The position numbers were made by a program, and so were the translations under genes. The notes under the pieces were generated by a model that did no database searches, was not told where the DNA came from, and worked only from the letters and a program-made list of their open reading frames with translations. 64,000 nt of DNA. It comes from Dirofilaria immitis. Lineage: Eukaryota > Nematoda > Chromadorea > Rhabditida > Onchocercidae. Location of the stretch: assembly GCA_024305405.1 (NCBI GenBank), contig JAKNDB010000087.1:620001-684000 (forward strand), read 5' to 3'. Positions within the stretch are counted from its first letter, which is position 1. Each line of letters begins with the position of its first letter. Below are positions 62,670 to 64,000 of this stretch, in pieces.

Positions 62670-64000
62670 CTTCACTGAAAGTGACGTGGGAGAATTTTTT
62701 AAAATTCTGAAATTTGAGAGGATATTTATAACAATGAATATCTATTAGCTTAGATTTTCATGATTGCTTGTTTTTGAATTCCTCTTGTGTCAGATTAATT
62801 TCATATCTTTATTCTTTTTAATATAGTTTAATCCCTTATTTGAAGTATGAGATTTCTCTCTAAAAAGATATGGATTTTTAAAATTTTGAAATCTGCTTTT
62901 TTGGGATTGCCATACATCGGTCTTTTCCATTTCGTTCTGTAATTACAAGTCTGAAAATTTCCTTAATCAGAATATAATTAAAGATTTTTGAATCTATTGA
63001 GACTTTATGAATGGATATTTGGACGAATAAAGGAAAAAATCTTTTATTCCTTCATTTTTGTGCTTTCCGAATATTTGTTATTGTTATATTTTTTATTCTC
63101 TTTCTCTTATTCATTGAAAATGATAATAAAATATCTTTAATAAAATAGAGAATTAGAATAAGCAGTACTTTCATGTATAAGAATTCGGGGCATATAACGA
63201 GTGATGCAATCTAAAATTATTTCGTTCGTTTGAAATTGGGATTGGGGATATTTCCTGTGATACATTGGAGTCAGTCATCAAGTATGGATTCTAGACAGAC
63301 AGTTTCACAGGGGTTTAAGATGCAACGGAACAAATAACGCAGTGATCGATGAAGAAGTGGAGAAATTAGACTGTGAAGACGAGAGTGTCGAACAATTTAT
63401 ATTCCTGCAATTTCTCTGCGGTTATGTTCCCCAATGTAGCTACATGATTTCAAATCAAGCAGCATATGTGAAAGAGGAAGATGTAATTTTATATAATATA
63501 TTATCGACGAAAAATTTTGATGTTCATTCAACAGATGTTACATTATAAAATCTCGTCCGAAAATTAAATGCATCATAAAATGTTTTGGAGCTGTTCGATT
63601 TGTTTTACTCGGTTAAATATAAAGCATCAATTAAACCAATCATCCAATCTCCATCTTACAATTTCCTAATTATTCCAATCTATCATGGTACCTCCGATTT
63701 ACCCACGGATAGTTTCAGAGACAAAATCTTCAGCACCTACCCACATAAAAATCGTGACGTAACGAGACTTGATGTTTGGTTTGTACCAGTGCTTTCTGAT
63801 TGCTATTTTCAATCAGAACTGCTTGATTCAATAGTTCGAGGGAAAGAATGGCGGTCATTTGATCCTTTGATTCTGTAAATCGGATCATCCAAAAACTCTC
63901 TCAATTAAAATTTTACATTATCGTCCCGAAATTTTCCCTCGCTAAGTATCAAATCAAAGCTGTTGTAATATATTTGAATTTTGCGTTGTAGGCATTATTG
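62670..64000. other. 3' flank of eIF3d; two weak plus-strand ORFs
   Basis: The ORFs are 63342-63548 (68 codons, acidic start DEEVEKLDCEDESVEQ) and 63585-63878 (97 codons, for example IIPIYHGTSDLPTDSFRDK). They are only 36 bases apart and in the same direction, and their composition is less biased than chance ORFs. They might be parts of one gene continuing to the right. I do not recognise either and see no acceptor that decides a start. The rest is non-coding. Confidence 0.3.

Overview
The window is AT-rich (about 30% GC by eye), intron-rich eukaryotic DNA, most likely from a nematode. The evidence is short introns ending in TTTCAG/TTTTAG, start codons placed a few bases after an acceptor site with no upstream exon (spliced-leader trans-splicing), a tandem BTB protein of nematode style, BEL/Pao retroelements and nematode-like WDR3 and eIF3d proteins. 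A clade III (spirurid/filarial) worm is a guess from style only.

Layout. (1) 1-4.2 kb: 3' part of an unrecognised multi-exon gene on the minus strand, running off the left edge. (2) 3.5-9.4 kb: mostly non-coding, with a foldback MITE. (3) 9.4-16.9 kb, minus: a complete WDR3/Utp12 gene for small-subunit processome assembly, about 22 exons. (4) 16.9-19.8 kb: non-coding, but it holds a degenerate rDNA fragment in which the 3' part of 5.8S joins the 5' part of 28S with no ITS2. (5) 19.8-24.4 kb, plus: a 12-exon tandem BTB gene. (6) 25.2-50.4 kb: a young segmental-duplication cluster of a C2H2 zinc-finger locus in three copies (direct, inverted, direct), with two BEL/Pao elements between the copies. 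The fullest copy, at 46.1-50.4 kb, encodes a hydrophobic leader exon, tandem PLDLS-type CtBP-binding motifs and ten fingers. (7) 49.8-57.2 kb, minus: a gene for a low-complexity protein with about 15 tandem 48-residue units; its 3' end was copied with the zinc-finger block. (8) 58.4-62.7 kb, plus: a complete 12-exon eIF3d gene. (9) 62.7-64 kb: two weak ORFs.

Reading caution. Single-base changes in homopolymer runs break the reading frame in genes that should be intact (wdr-3 twice, eIF3d once). The same kind of lesion breaks the zinc-finger, repeat-protein and retroelement frames. Many apparent frameshifts are therefore probably sequence errors rather than decay. Nonsense codons and altered active-site residues in the retroelements are better evidence of decay.

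The two conserved genes serve ribosome assembly and translation initiation. The most novel material is the zinc-finger/PLDLS cluster with its linked repeat-protein gene, and the ITS2-less rDNA fragment.
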